NCBI RefSeq assembly: GCF_022539665.2
Contig: NC_081339.1
Coordinates: 9,846,349 to 9,910,348 of the forward strand
Length of the DNA stretch: 64,000 nt
From: Daphnia carinata
Lineage: Eukaryota > Arthropoda > Branchiopoda > Diplostraca > Daphniidae
Direction of reading: 5' to 3'
Below the pieces are notes generated by a model, which saw only the letters and a program-made list of their open reading frames with translations, searched no databases and was not told the origin of the DNA. Position 1 is the first letter of the stretch. Every line of letters starts with the position of its first letter. Positions 22,524 to 34,023 of the stretch are shown one piece after another. Position numbers and translations under genes: made by a program.

Positions 22524-22865
22524 CTAGTTGCCCGTTTGGGACATAGTGTAGTATTCAGCAGCCTTTGTGCTGTAGTAAGATGGGACAACATAAGTTGTGG
22601 TGTAGTAGGTAGGTTCCACATAGTATGAAAGAGCAGCGTTGCTGTAGTAACTTGGGGCAGCGTAGAATTTCGGGGCTTCAGTGTAGTAGGTCGTCTCAGC
22701 GTAAAAAGATGGAGCAGCTGCGGTAAAGTATGTTACGGGCTACGTAATACTGGGCGCCTCTGCAGTGGTGTAGTACAACGCACTTGTCGTGTAGCTCGGA
22801 GCAGAGTAATATATTGAGGCCTCAATGTAGTAAGCCGGAGAAGCGTAGATTGTAGTGTAATACTA
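22524..22865 (-). pseudogene. tyrosine-rich repeat protein relic Y3 (left copy)
   Basis: On the minus strand a YYTT/AAPSYY repeat pattern ends at a stop at 22,524. It is interrupted by an in-frame TAG (after PSIT) about two thirds of the way from the stop. No signal peptide or start is seen, so the 5' part is lost. Mirrored at 51,331-51,670. Confidence 0.6.
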
Positions 22866-23907
22866 CGAGCGCGAATAGCCATTAGTATAAGTACACTAAA
22901 GGACGAAGAGGCGTGTAACAACGAGGGATACGAGTGAGCGAACCAAGAGGTAGTAGAAAATAAAAAAAAGAACGTGATAAAGTGGGCGATACCAGTGAGC
23001 GAACTAAAAGGCAATGGGAAGAAAAGTGGGAAATACGAGTGAGTGAAATAAAAGGCAATGGGAAAAAAATTGTGCGATTCCTCCTATAGCTGGCGATTGA
23101 GGTAGGGTTTAATAGTCGTTTGATTTTTAGTTGGGAGGAAAAGGAGGAAACTTTCGTTTGAAGCCAGTAAATAGAAGAAGGTAGATATGGCGTAATACAA
23201 ATCTATCTGTTTAATGTTTAAGGCGGCTAAAAGTATCCATTATGGGTGCATCTTAATCACAGAGGTAATGTAAACGAACTGCTCAGACATGGTAAAAATG
23301 TAACGTAGCTCAATCCCAGCGGTAACCTTTCGAGGTTGAAACTGAAACGTTAAAAATAAGGCAGCGGCCATCATTATTATCATATTAAAAATTATTATCA
23401 TTATTAGAAAAAAACAAGAGAAGGAGTAAAGTAATAAAAAAACGAGATTACGTCATAGCTGTTTTTCATTATTAGTTTATTTCAGCAAATTCGCTATTTA
23501 ATACCAAGGTTTATTGAAAGAGGAACCTTGGACTCTACACTTAAAATTTTAATCGTAAACCGATAATCGAACATGAACAATAATTTTCATTAGTTACTAT
23601 ATTAAGCACTTTTTTAAGTGTTTATCTCTCCGTCCGTTTCTGCTCAATATCCAGCATGGTTTCACATCATGTTGCACCTACATATAATTCAGTCGTATCT
23701 CAGTACTCTTCCACAACAAATCAACGCCGAGCACCCAGCTTCGACGCAACAACCCAATTTCATGAAGAACTAAATAAAATTTCAGACGAACACGTTTGCT
23801 AGATGCTATTAGTTTTATATGTACACGTTTTTACACCGAAAGCAACAGAGGCGTAAGGCATAGAATAAATGACTTTGAATTATTTACTCAACTGAGGTTT
23901 CATTAAT
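22866..23907. other. no gene seen; minisatellite-like repeats at 22,915-23,060
   Basis: About three units of some 60 bases, built on CGAGTGAGCGAA and AAAGGCAATGGGAA motifs, lie at 22,915-23,060. The rest is AT-rich. The same repeats appear inverted at about 51,130-51,285. Confidence 0.55.
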
Positions 23908-24624
23908 TTAGTAGATCTTGTAGCCTTTGCCGTTGAAAGGGATATGGACAGGGGCGACTGGAAGTTCGTATTCGTGGACGGGAGAAACGGGCAAGTGTTC
24001 TCATTTGGGCTTGAAACCGGCTTCATTAGCGGCCCAGGTCAAAGTGAATTTTTGGCCTTCAGGAGAAACCCAGTAAGAGGATCCTTTATTGGTGTTGCCT
24101 AGGATTTCACCGTACGATTCTTTGCCGTAGGAATCGTAGGTGACTCCTTGCATCTTCTTCTGGGCCTGAGACTCTTCACGAGTTGGTAGCCAGACTGGCC
24201 GTAGCTGTAGGTGAATAGAATAGAATTTAATAAAAAAAAATATGAATACTTTTAAACCATACGTTGGTGAGTATAAAGTATGTAATAGCCTACCTCCATT
24301 GGCTGCTGCCATCGAGGTTGCGCTCGTCAGATTGGCTAGTGATGGTAACGTCGGCGTATTTGTTATCCTTGTTGTAGCTTGGAGCAGGGTAGGCTGGTGC
24401 GGGATAAGCTGTTACAGGGTAGGTTGATGAAGGGTATTTTGGTGCAGGGTAGCTTAGGATAGCTGGGAACTTTGTATACCGGTTTGAAGCTGGATGGTAT
24501 GGCGGTAGCAACAGCCAAAAAATGCAGCGACAAAGAACTGTCGGGGAATCCTTTGTATTAGTTTAAAGTTCGAATTTTTTTCCACTAAAAGAAGAATTAA
24601 AAATAAAAGCCTTACCAGCATCAT
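23908..24624 (-). pseudogene. RR-1 cuticle protein gene A (left copy), broken
   Basis: Three exons in the layout used by the family here: 24,616-24,624 (start codon exon), 24,294-24,537 (signal peptide plus YPAPAY repeats plus SQSDERN) and 23,908-24,204 (Rebers-Riddiford RR-1 domain). The exon-2 signal peptide has an extra T in a T run, exon 3 lacks two bases near YGQSGYQ, and GGT of GFQPKG is replaced by a TGA. The upstream region lacks the TATA and TCAGT pair that the other family members share. The right copy (49,531-50,248) has the same lesions. Confidence 0.85.
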
Positions 24625-25763
24625 GTTGTACTTTGGACAAAAATATTAAAAACATGTCCGATAAATTATATCTGTATATCGAACGCATGGTGTAAATATA
24701 AATGCAATCAACGTAAGCAAAATGCCTTTTATTTCTACAACGTATTGCACAACTTATTTACACGTTTTGTTTTCATAGATGGTCATATATATATCGTTTA
24801 TGGAATCACACACTACTCTAACTCTTTCGGTTCGGTAAAATTTTTGTATATATGACAACTATAACATTATTAAACAATCATAAAAAATATTTTTTTTAAT
24901 TTACCTGTAACGTGAGAAAAGAGTGGGTTTGGTCGCCATATCCGTATTAATCCACCGTTTATAATTCATGTGGACACCTAATTTCCATTTAGAATTTATA
25001 GCGTTTGTTTTCCATGGAACCAGCCAGCGTGGTCACAGTCCACCGTTATTTTACCTAGTCCGAATTTGCGTCACTCTTTCCAGCCATTCCCAAATCTGCC
25101 ATTAGAATTAGATAAGCATTAGTAAGGCACATACGCGCAGTAACGGCGCTAGCGAACCAACACCGTTACCAAACATAAATTGTTTTATCAAGTCTTTTAT
25201 ACTGTACAATAGATGATCTAACTATCACTGATAAAAGGCTACGGTCATTATGGCGCAAGCTTACGTTTAATGTTAAATTTAGGAAACAAAATTAACAAAA
25301 TTGGGAATTTTAATCAATGAACTTTATTCTTTACTTCCTTTAATGTCTTCTGGATAGAATTTCTTTTACGCTAGAAAAATAACTACATGCGAAAAAAGCC
25401 ATAATAGAAAAGCCGGATGGTGTAATCACGGGTCGTGATTGGATCGTGTCCCGCCGTAAGACCGGCAAGCTTCTCCTCGGTCGTCACTAGGTGGCACGTG
25501 ACTAGCACGCATAACTAAATCTTGCCAGTCCTGAAATTGCACCTGTCTTGCAACGTTGGCAATATAATCAGAGTAAACATGATTAGCAGCTTGGTTGATT
25601 TAATTGGTGTGAAACCGGTCACCTTCGTCGCTTTGTTTTCGACGAATGGAAATGACGGAAATCGGTGGAAACGAAGGTAATAACTGCGCTGGCTACGTCA
25701 TTCCTCTACAAGTAAAGAAGTTCCATGCGTATAATGAAACATTTGTTTAGTCTACTCAGATAA
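24625..25763. other. no gene seen
   Basis: AT-rich intergenic sequence, mirrored in the right arm (about 48,258-49,530) with more small differences than the outer arm. Nothing recognisable. Confidence 0.5.
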
Positions 25764-26582
25764 TTAGCTTTTACGGAAATCAAAGCATAATTTGCGTTTA
25801 TTTCTCATCAAAAAATTACACTTGGATGGTCCATGCCATTCAAATTTCACGTAGGGAAAGTTTCCAACGTAGTAACCGGGTCCAGTGCGTGAATAAGGGA
25901 GAGCAGGCGCAACTGGGAGCTCGTATTCATGAACGGGGGCGACGGGCAAGTGGTCACCTTTGGGCTGGAATCCAGCATCATCAGCGGTCCACGTTAAATG
26001 AATTTCTGGCCTTCAGGAGAAACCCAGTAAGAGGATCCTTTGTTGGTGTTGCCTAGGACCTCACCGTATGATTCTTTGCCGTAAGAATCATAGGTGATTC
26101 CTTCCATCTTTTTCTGAACCTGAGACTCTTCGCGGGTGGTGTAGTCAGACTGGGCATAGCTATCGGTTGAAATAATAAAATTTTTTTAATGGTTATTTTT
26201 AGTTCTTAAAATGATGAGTATAAAGTATGAAATAGATTCACCTCCATTGGCTGCTGCCATCGAGATTGCGCTCGTCAGATTGGCTGGTGATGGTGATACC
26301 AGCGTATTTGTTATCCTTGTTGTAGCTGAGAGTAGGATAAGCTGGTGCGGGGTAGGCTGGTGCAGGGTAGGCTGGTGCAGGGTAGGCTGGTGCAGGGTAA
26401 GCCGGTGCGGGGTAGCTTGGGGCAGGGGAGCTAGGAGCCTTGTTTTCCGGCTTGTAGCTGGATGGAACAGCGGCAGCGACGGCCAAGAAAGCGGCGATAA
26501 TAAACTGCGAAAAAAGCTTTTCAATAAGCTATGAAATTGTAAATAAAAGAAAAATTTAAAGAAATTATATTACTAGTTTCAT
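25764..26582 (-). pseudogene. RR-1 cuticle protein gene B (left copy), full 5' end, frameshift in exon 3
   Basis: Exon 1 is 26,574-26,582 (MKL), exon 2 is 26,242-26,504 (signal peptide FIIAAFLAVAAAVPSS, five PAPAY units, ITSQSDERN) and exon 3 runs downward from 26,159. A good TATA and TCAGT initiator precede it. The RR-1 domain loses one base near 25,995, giving a TAA right after GQKFI. The original stop after GPGY is TAC here, so the old frame would run on 34 codons to 25,764. The right copy keeps both the base and the stop. Damage therefore arose after duplication. Confidence 0.85.
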
Positions 26583-26609
26583 GTTGAGAGCGGGTTGAAG
26601 AGTTGAACA

Positions 26610-26647
26610 ACTGATGTCTTCAATCACCTTCAGACGGCCTTATATAG
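26610..26647 (-). promoter_or_regulatory. core promoter of cuticle gene B
   Basis: On the minus strand CTATATAAGG (26,638-26,647) is followed about 33 bases later by ATCAGTTGTT, matching the arthropod TCAGT initiator. Confidence 0.75.
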
Positions 26648-27159
26648 TCGAAAAAATATTGGGTGTCTTTCATTTTCATTTGATTTCTTTACTTAGTTTT
26701 TGAAAGCGGCGATCACCGCCTTGTGGTGGCTAAATGATTTGGTTTGCATTACAGGTCATGGCCCTTGTAATGCAGTGATTGTTTTCGATAAGTAGAAACC
26801 TAACACAATTTGCTGATGATTTTCCTTCAGAATTGTCACATATTACCACCGACTGATGATTTAGGAATTGAGCAAATTATCGTTCGTCAATCTGATTTTA
26901 GTAAGATAAATTATATTATTTGTATTTCATAGACACTGACGTGTGAATACTCCTATAACAAGATATTGATTTCTCATCATCATAGACCAGGAGACAAAAT
27001 AAATCCTTCACCAGCCAAACGAAATCAAAAATGCACTGTGGTTAAGGGGAAAAGCGAAAGTAAGGTATTTTATTCAACGCCCAAAACCTAATTTGCTCTA
27101 GCGAAATCTAGCTGCCAAAACAACTAGGTCAACTGAATGCTCTTTGCCTCTCACTCAAC

Positions 27160-27200
27160 TATAAAAGTCCAGGATAGAAGGACTCAGACCATCAGTTGTT
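27160..27200 (+). promoter_or_regulatory. core promoter of cuticle gene C
   Basis: TATAAAAG at 27,160-27,167 and ATCAGTTGTT at 27,191-27,200; the initiator A lies 34 bases below the start of the TATA box. Confidence 0.8.
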
Positions 27201-27222
27201 TATCAAAACCTCCTAGTACAGC

Positions 27223-27936
27223 ATGAAGCTCGTGAGGCATTTTATTGCTTATATTTTCCGAAAACTAAAAATTTTAGATATTTATTTAATTAATACATTG
27301 GACGACAGTTGTTGTTCGCTGCCGTCTTGGCTATTGCCGCTGCCGTTCCTTCCAGCTATAACCCTGAATACAAAGCTCCCAGCTACCCTGCATCAAAATT
27401 CACTACCCCTAGCTACACCGCACCCAAGTACCCTACGCCTAGCTACCCCACACCAGCCTACCCCACACCAAGCTACAAGGATAACAAATACGCTGACATT
27501 ACAGTCACTAGCCAATCCGACGAGCGCAACATCGATGGCAGCAGCCAGTGGAGGTAAATAATTTTCATGGTTTATGCGTAATAACAAAGAGACTATAGAT
27601 TCTCATATTTCAAAACATGAAATTCCTTTAACCCACAGCTACGGCCAGTCTGACTACACAACCCGTGAAGAATCTCAAGTTCAGAAGAAGATGCAAGGAG
27701 TCGCTTACGATTCTTACGGAAAGGCCACCTACGAAGATGTTATGGGCAACACTAACAAGGGATCTTCCTACTGGATTTCCCCTGAAGGCGACAAGTTCAC
27801 TTTGACCTGGACCGCTGATGATGCTGGATTCCAGCCCAAAGGTGATCACTTGCCCGTGGCCCCCGTCCATGAATACGAGCTCCCCGTTGCCCCCGTTCAC
27901 ATCCCCTTCAATGGAAAGGGTTACAAGATTTACTAG
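27223..27936 (+). CDS. RR-1 cuticle protein C, 183 aa, three exons
   Basis: Exons 27,223-27,231, 27,309-27,553 and 27,639-27,936, all with GT..AG borders, keep one frame. The product has a signal peptide (MKLLLFAAVLAIAAAVPSS), a proline/tyrosine repeat region (YPTPSY, YPTPAY), then VTSQSDERN and a Rebers-Riddiford RR-1 chitin-binding domain with the core SYWISPEGDKFTLTWTADD followed by GFQPKGDHLP. It ends in GKGYKIY. Such proteins are secreted and bind chitin in soft cuticle. It is divergent to gene B with about 640 bases between start codons. This is the only undamaged cuticle gene of canonical form in the window. Confidence 0.92.
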
Positions 27937-28410
27937 ATTTCCCGACACGTGATTGAATATTTAAAGTATGTCCGATAATTTTTGTATATCTCGTTTATCG
28001 CAAGTGTGGTGTAAATATAAATGCAATCAATCTACCAGGTGCATTTTGGTAAATTTCGACAAGCACATGAAGGTTACATTCAAGTTTAACCATCGAACAT
28101 TCATGGCATCATGCCAATAATCCAATACTATTTTATTTCTGTCAGATAAGAAAGAAATATTACATTTTTTGAAAGCTGAAAAACCTGTCTTTCAACTCTT
28201 TCTAACCTAATCTAACGTTTTAATATGGCAAGACTATTCATCTACAATTGCCATTTGTGTTGTCATTTTGCTGCATTATTTCTTCATAACCAACTGCTCA
28301 AAGATGCTTTGAATCTTGTTAATGGAATCCAGAATCCGTATTTATCGAGTATTGTATCCCAAAGTATTGTTACTTATCTGCATTGCAATCAATTTTTCGC
28401 CACATACAGC

Positions 28411-31400
28411 AAGCTTTTCCGCTATGCTCAACTTAAACGTTTTCATTTACGAATTCCAATTGATCTAGGACTATTAAACTAACTGTGTGATGTAGGTAAT
28501 GGCCAAACAAATTCGGCCCGCTGGCACCCGCTCTATATGCCGGTCGGTACCACCAAACTGGCTAACATTTCGCATAGACAAGTGTGCATGCTTTTTTGTT
28601 CCCAAACCAAAAGTATTGCTGTTCTCCGTTCTTTGTCATCCCACCATGAAAAGTCAACACCGTTGAATTGCAATAGGGCACTGATGGAACCGTACTAGAC
28701 GATTTAATTAAAGCAATTGAAGAGAAGTGTTGTATCTGAAATTTATTTTCGAAACAAAATGTACCGTGATGGATTGTTGGCATTTCGCGGATAATGAGAT
28801 CAGTGCAGCAATTTGTCTGCTGGATGCAACGTAGTTAAATGGGTGGTGGCCACGGGCGGCCAAAAAAGCATCATAACAAAGGACGGATAATTTCACTTTA
28901 ATTCAATTTTTTTATTTTAGTTTCGGGGCAGCGTAATATTCAAGCTTGTCCCGCAGGGCATCGCGAAAAGGCGGTCGTTTCGGGGTGAAAAACATACATG
29001 CTTTTCAAGCGGGGTAGGTTTTCGGGGCAACGGCGGGAACCCCGCTATTTTTCAAAATTATGCCATGGTGGAAAAATGTTCAACAAACAGAAACAAATGT
29101 ACTATCAGCACCAAGTTTAAAGTCTACAAGAGTTATGAAATTAAATGAATTTTTTCATTTGGTAAAAAAAAATATTGTTTTACAAAGTTTAAAATAAAAC
29201 TCATATAAGAATGCATGAAATGAATTTGACAATGTCCTAACGGGTTTTGTAACATTAAACTGCTCTATGGAAGGAACATTAAAAGTAATTCGAAAACACA
29301 TTAAGTTGGGCGTCCATAGCCGAGTGGTTATGGCGTCTGATGATCATCAATGACCCTAGATGAGGCTTAGAGGGATTGAAGGAATGTACATGGAAACATG
29401 GGACATGGAACCTGAACTTGGGGCGCGAGTCTACGGTCGATGATCACATTTTTTCGAATTAATGGCATTTGAGAAATAAAATAAAACAAAGGAAAAAGCA
29501 AAATGTAAAATTAGCAATTCGACGTAATTATTTTATTAATAATTAACAATAACTTCCGGTAAATTACAACGTTATGTCCGTCCAGACGATCGCCAGGGCC
29601 AAAGGTTCAAATCGGGACCCGCACTAAAACATTTTTTCAGCTTCAATTTTAGATTTTATTACATTTTTAGGTTCGTTGTATGTTTTCGATTCATGGAATG
29701 GCTTTCTAGAATATTTTCAGCTTATTAATTAGTTTTAACAAAAGTTGAAAGATGCGTGCTTGTCTTTTCAATCTGCCTCGTGTGGGCATGAATTGTACAA
29801 TACTAACAGGTTAGGTAATGTGTGTATTAAAGTTAATAGAACCCCGCCTTGATTTTGAAAATTAGAGAAAATTATTTTCATTATTTGTGGATCTGGCAAC
29901 GATTTAGGCTTCAAGCAGACGATGAAATGCGTTATGAAAGTAAACAAACCAACGAACGCCGAACGGAAAAAGGAGAATTCTTAGTTGGCTGGTGCATTCT
30001 GCCGTTGTCTGTTAAATAATAAAATCAAAACAATTTGCTGGAGTTTCTTAAAGTTTTGTGGTGCCTTAAGTACTTTTCTTAGCGTATAGTTCTGTGAAAT
30101 TTTTTTTTCATTTCATTTTTTTTTTTTTGAGTATCTTTGTAGTTTTACCAAAAGAATAGTAATTTTTCTTATTATATAGATTGTATGATTTTCTTACGCC
30201 TATTATCGGCCTCCATTTGTATATACACATTTAATTAGGCAATCGTAGGAGCACAGAGGGCGTCGAAATGACGTGCCACATCCTGATGCACACAGACAAC
30301 CTGAAGAGCAATAATAACATCTAATTTCTTTACATGAAAAGGAAAGGCAACACAGATTAAGTGTTGGTTAATGTGTACTAAGACTTGTACTAAAGTGTAC
30401 GAGAAGCAAGCAGGAAATTCCTATTCAGGTAGTATACAATTTGACTTAGAAATCTTTGCATTTCAATTTCTGCAATCGTATTTCAGTTTATTTTGAAAAT
30501 CAATCGCGTCATTCGCTTCCGAAGTGGAAAACAACTTTAATATGCACAGCACCTTTGACGTTATTCACCATCGTTGTTGACACACAGAACTTCTTTCTAC
30601 TAGAAACTCGAGATGGTGTTGAAAACTCTTCTAAACCGTTTGGCGTAGCTATTCATAAAACAACAAAGCCTTTACATTATCTTTTCCCAGTTTCTTATGG
30701 CAACGGTATTGTTTTCTATTGTAGCGCTTCATCGTTGAAACTGAATCACGCGTGATTGCAAAGATTTCTAAAGGGACCCTATTTAGTGCGTGAATGAAAA
30801 CTATAACACCAGGTATTAACATCAATAGCAAGTGCTTCATCACAAAACGAAACTCTAGAAAAACAAAATTCCAACTAGTTGGAATGACTCGACGGCATCC
30901 GGAATGAATCACAGGTATAGAATTTAAACGTACTGTACAAGAACAAATTAAACTAGGTGACGCACATTGAAAGCAAATTACTAATTAGGTAGCTTTGGAA
31001 CAACATGTTGGCGGATAGTTTTGACTAGTGGACACACGCAATTGCGCTACTGATGCTCATTATTCATAGCCATTTCGTGCCATTGGATAACTACACCATC
31101 GTCAATAATGACGAAATCGAAACAAAAAAAAGGCGGTGAAAAATGATCATTCCGCAACGTTTATGAATGACGAAGAAAAAGAAGAAATATAAATACTTCT
31201 GTATACGCGATACATGGGTTTGCAACGATGCTGGAAGCCTCACAGTTCTTCACGTAAGGAATGATATTGAATTAATAATTCTTACTGTTGAACCTTTATT
31301 TCTTTTCAGTAAGTTCTAAGATTCGCAGCAAATAATCTTGAATATAATTTCATTATTGTCGATATTACATTTAAATCAGCATTCGTTTTTTCTAGGCGCT

Positions 31401-31570
31401 TCATTCGCTCGCATAACAATGGTTAGTGGGATGGGGAAGATAATTATGCGTTTCTTCGATATTTGAAAATGCATACGACACGAGCGATTAGAGGTAGTGT
31501 AGGAATAGTGGTTGTTATGTCAGAATGAACAGGTGGACCCTCTGGCCTGAAAAGACGAATCAGGATGATA
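28411..31570. other. no supported protein gene
   Basis: AT-rich sequence with two tRNA-like stretches listed separately. A minus-strand open frame at 30,649-30,912 includes a signal-peptide-like MKHLLLMLIPGVIVFIHA, but has no supporting exon structure or homology. GC-richer sequence at 28,900-29,040 has repeated CGGGGCAACG-type motifs of unknown origin. Confidence 0.45.
29311..29454 (+). other. tRNA-like Pol III-type relic
   Basis: GCGTCCATAGCCGAGTGG carries a good A box in the style of a class II tRNA, and the stretch ends in a T6 run. A convincing B box and cloverleaf are missing. It is possibly the head of a tRNA-derived SINE. A second piece at 29,575-29,636 has a B-box-like GGTTCAAATCG and another T6 run. 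Confidence 0.3.
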
Positions 31571-31576
31571 GAAAAC

Positions 31577-31587
31577 CTTATAAAACG
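31577..31587 (+). promoter_or_regulatory. TATA box upstream of relic Y4
   Basis: CTTATAAAACG precedes the Y4 start codon by about 125 bases. A TTAGTCGAG stretch about 30 bases downstream could be the start site. Confidence 0.5.
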
Positions 31588-31706
31588 AGGTCAAATCGAA
31601 GGTAGAGGTTAGTCGAGTGAACATCTCTGACACAGTATAGTACTAGCAGTCTTTCAAATACCAATAGCTGATTTAATATAGTGTCTTCCAGTTCCAACCT
31701 GCAATC

Positions 31707-32540
31707 ATGGGTAATGTACACACTTCAACTTGTTTAATGATTTTAGTTAATGTGATGATGCAATTGTTGATTAAATTGATGTTTGAACGAGGTGAAATGA
31801 TTCTTTATTGTCGTTTTAAGCATTTCAATGTCATAATGGAATTATGAAAATTAATGTTTTTTTTTTTTTCGTCAGGTTATGATGGCATTATGCTGCTACT
31901 AGCTGTCGTCTTCTGATGACTGGATCGACTTTAAGTGTGCCGATGGGTTCATCTTGTGGATACGGTATCTATTCATACCAGACAACCACTGCTGTGTCGT
32001 ATTACGCTACGAAGGCGGCCGAGCACTACACCACGACATATGTGGCCCGTACTTCCTACACCGATGCGCCCAAGTATTACAGCACCAAGGCATCTGAATA
32101 CTACACCACTACGTATGCAGCTCCGACTTACTATACGGAGGCCTTGAAATACTACTCCGCACCGAGCTATTACACAGAAGCGCCAGTGTATTACACAACA
32201 ACATATGCCACTCCAAGTTACTACACCGTAGCTCCCACCTACTATACGCCTCTGACTATTACACGACAATCTACGCTTCCCCGCCTACCACGTACGCTGT
32301 CCCAGCTTACTATACTGAGGTTCGCATGTATTACAAGACGGAGGGTCCACGATACTACACGACGAAGGCTCCCGAGTACTACACCACCATGTACGCGGCA
32401 CCAAGTTATTACACTGAAGCTCCAACATACTACACAACAACATCTGCCACTCCTAGCTACTACAGCGAGCCACCAAAGCACTATTTCCAAATACTACACT
32501 ACCACTTACGCCGCTTATATGTCAGTAATGTGAATGTGCG
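31707..32540 (+). pseudogene. tyrosine-rich repeat protein Y4, longest copy, frameshifted
   Basis: A short first exon ATGG (31,707-31,710) precedes an intron ending ...cgtcag at 31,875, then a signal-peptide-like segment IMLLLAVVF runs into TGA. Shifting one base restores MTGSTLSVP and a long repeat of TTTYAAP, YYTEAP and YYTTKA units (31,916-32,250). A second frame break near 32,250 moves the repeat to another frame, which continues to about 32,500. The amino acid pattern (Tyr every few residues, Ala-Pro, Thr) suggests a secreted cross-linkable structural protein. It is single copy in the spacer. The first break might instead reflect an intron choice I cannot resolve. Confidence 0.6.
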
Positions 32541-32565
32541 AAGGAATCTAAAGATTTCCGAAGGA

Positions 32566-32602
32566 ATACCGAAATCGCGAGTTCAATCCTCACCTGGAGC
32601 GT
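32566..32602 (+). pseudogene. 3' half of a tRNA-Ile(UAU)-like gene
   Basis: GAGTTCAATCCTCACCTGGA is the T arm and acceptor 3' side of a tRNA-Ile(UAU) type sequence. No matching 5' half is seen. Confidence 0.5.
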
Positions 32603-32850
32603 TGGGTTTTTATTTCTATCTCTTTACGAGGATTGTAGCTGCCTGCGATCACCTGATTGAACTGTGTTACTTTGGTAAAACTAGCAGACAAAATGCTGGA
32701 ATACATCTCCTGAAGTTGGAAGTTGGACAAAACTCTTGTGGAAAATGGATACAAAGCACTGACTGTTCATTCAATTAGCAAACGTAGTTTCAATTACTTT
32801 CCTCTATTTCATTAAACCTGTCGGGATCGGGCAGGTTAAAAATAACACAT

Positions 32851-32968
32851 TCTCCAGGCGAGCATCGAACTCGTGGCCTCGGCATTACTTAGAGAATCGT
32901 TCAATCCCGAAACACAATGAAATTACTGTCGCATAAGTTCCATTCGCCAACCAGCTGCGCTACTGGAA
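32851..32968 (-). pseudogene. tRNA-Ile(UAU)-like gene with intron, probably degenerate
   Basis: The minus strand reads acceptor TTTCCAG paired with CTGGAGA, an A-box region TAGCGCAGCTGGTTGG, ACTTAT around the anticodon, an intron of about 40 bases, then ATGCCGAGG and a T arm CGAGTTCGATGCTCG. The layout is that of the intron-bearing tRNA-Ile(UAU). Mismatches in the D stem (GCGC against GCGA), anticodon stem and T stem suggest loss of function. Confidence 0.5.
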
Positions 32969-33163
32969 ACAGAAATACTAACCTCAAAAGTGGTCCTTTA
33001 AATGTATCCGCTAGTGTATTAATATAACCAGAAGAAAACAGACATATTTGCGCTTGGGTCCTTACGATAGTTTGTGGAATAAAGGCAATGATATAAATAA
33101 CCTAGACCTGACCCAAATGAAAAATTTGCGGCTTGCAAATTGGAAGGCAGGTATACTTTTACA

Positions 33164-33236
33164 GCCTCTGTGGCCTAATGGATAAGGCATCGGCCTCCTA
33201 TGCCGGGGATTGCGGGTTCGAGTCCCGCCAGAGGTT
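33164..33236 (+). tRNA. tRNA-Arg(CCU)
   Basis: A 73-base cloverleaf without intron. The acceptor GCCTCTG pairs with CAGAGG plus a G-T pair at position 1-72. The D arm is TGGCCTAATGGATAAGGCA, the anticodon loop CTCCTAT gives CCU, and the T arm is GCGGG TTCGAGT CCCGC. A and B boxes are intact. It reads AGG codons. Confidence 0.95.
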
Positions 33237-34023
33237 AATTAACTTCCGCTGTATTGATTAAGCTTACCCGTATTAACAGTCTGCCAACATTAGTATTATC
33301 TACAGCTTCATTGCCTTGATTCTTGGGTCTGAGTGATGCATTTCCACAGCATAACCTGTGTAAATGAAACACAAGTTTGGCTCGTACGTTTTTCAGCAAA
33401 GCTTTTCGGTTGCTCTTTGCGTAAAAACGGAAACCACTTTCGTATCGTATAGCCGGATTGCTTGTAAAAGCCAAGGCGATAAACGAAAACTATTTTTGGT
33501 GGTAAATGTTTATCATCAGGAAGGTGCGTACTGCCTGACTTTGTTTTCAACCTCATACGAAATACTAACGCGAAACCACATCATTCGAGCTCCGTAATCG
33601 TGAGGCATTAGAATATGCTGTACAAGGATTTATTGAATTTATTCTAGTTGGTTTGCGTCTCAAAGAAACTTCATCTTCAGAGCTTTGGTGTGAACGACAC
33701 ATTTCTATCGGTTGCATTTCTTCGATTATCCTCATTTACAAGTGATTTCCAGCTTTTATCGTGCGACCAGAATCTTTAAAAAGATCATGGAATGTCTGAT
33801 TTGTTTTTCACAAGAAAGTTGGGCTTCAAAATACAAGCCCGACATTATAAGCCCGACTTTTCCTTTTTTTTAATATTTTGATAAGAAAATATGATATAAC
33901 TATTAAAATACAAGATTTATATTCAAAATTCAATGAGAATCATGAAAAGTGACTTAATATTTACTTGATACATACATTTTGTGAGTTATTTTACATTTGG
34001 ATAACTGCGGAATCGGTTCAATG
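33237..34023. other. no gene seen
   Basis: Open frames at 33,235-33,597 overlap on both strands and lack supporting features. The stretch ends at the Gypsy-2 target site AATG. Confidence 0.45.

Larger units (their letters stand above)
1..26328. repeat. left arm of large inverted repeat (palindrome)
   Basis: Reading this stretch against the reverse complement of 47,794-59,960 gives near-identical sequence throughout. Paired coordinates sum to about 59,845-59,849 for 1-6,235, about 71,340 for 17,731-18,492 and about 74,194 falling to 74,122 for 21,340-26,328. The two jumps are the two LTR-element insertions present only in this arm. Long paired reading frames, such as the 226-codon ZSWIM8-like exon, are identical in protein. 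The arm runs off the window start. It continues without a break into the rest of cuticle gene B at its inner end, so this side is the likely donor locus. Confidence 0.97.
27060..28410 (+). repeat. older inverted duplicate: cuticle gene C block
   Basis: This block, including gene C, its promoter and about 470 bases of 3' flank, matches the reverse complement of about 60,470-61,800 (gene D) with clear divergence. The shared 3' flank includes TTTCAACTCTTTCTAACC versus GGTTGAAAGAGTAG-type variants and a region ending near GTATTGTATCC. Confidence 0.85.

Noticed and set aside
26211-26534. Plus-strand frame rich in GWCRV over cuticle gene B
   Set aside because: Antisense of the PAPAY repeats; the same holds at 61,371-61,634 and 24,242-24,427.
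28562-28896. Minus-strand frames with AARGHHPFNYVASS resembling an ankyrin repeat
   Set aside because: Too short and interrupted; no second repeat unit.
30649-30912. Small secreted protein starting MKHLLLMLIPGV
   Set aside because: Only a hydrophobic start supports it; no splice, promoter or family evidence, and overlapping open frames on both strands.
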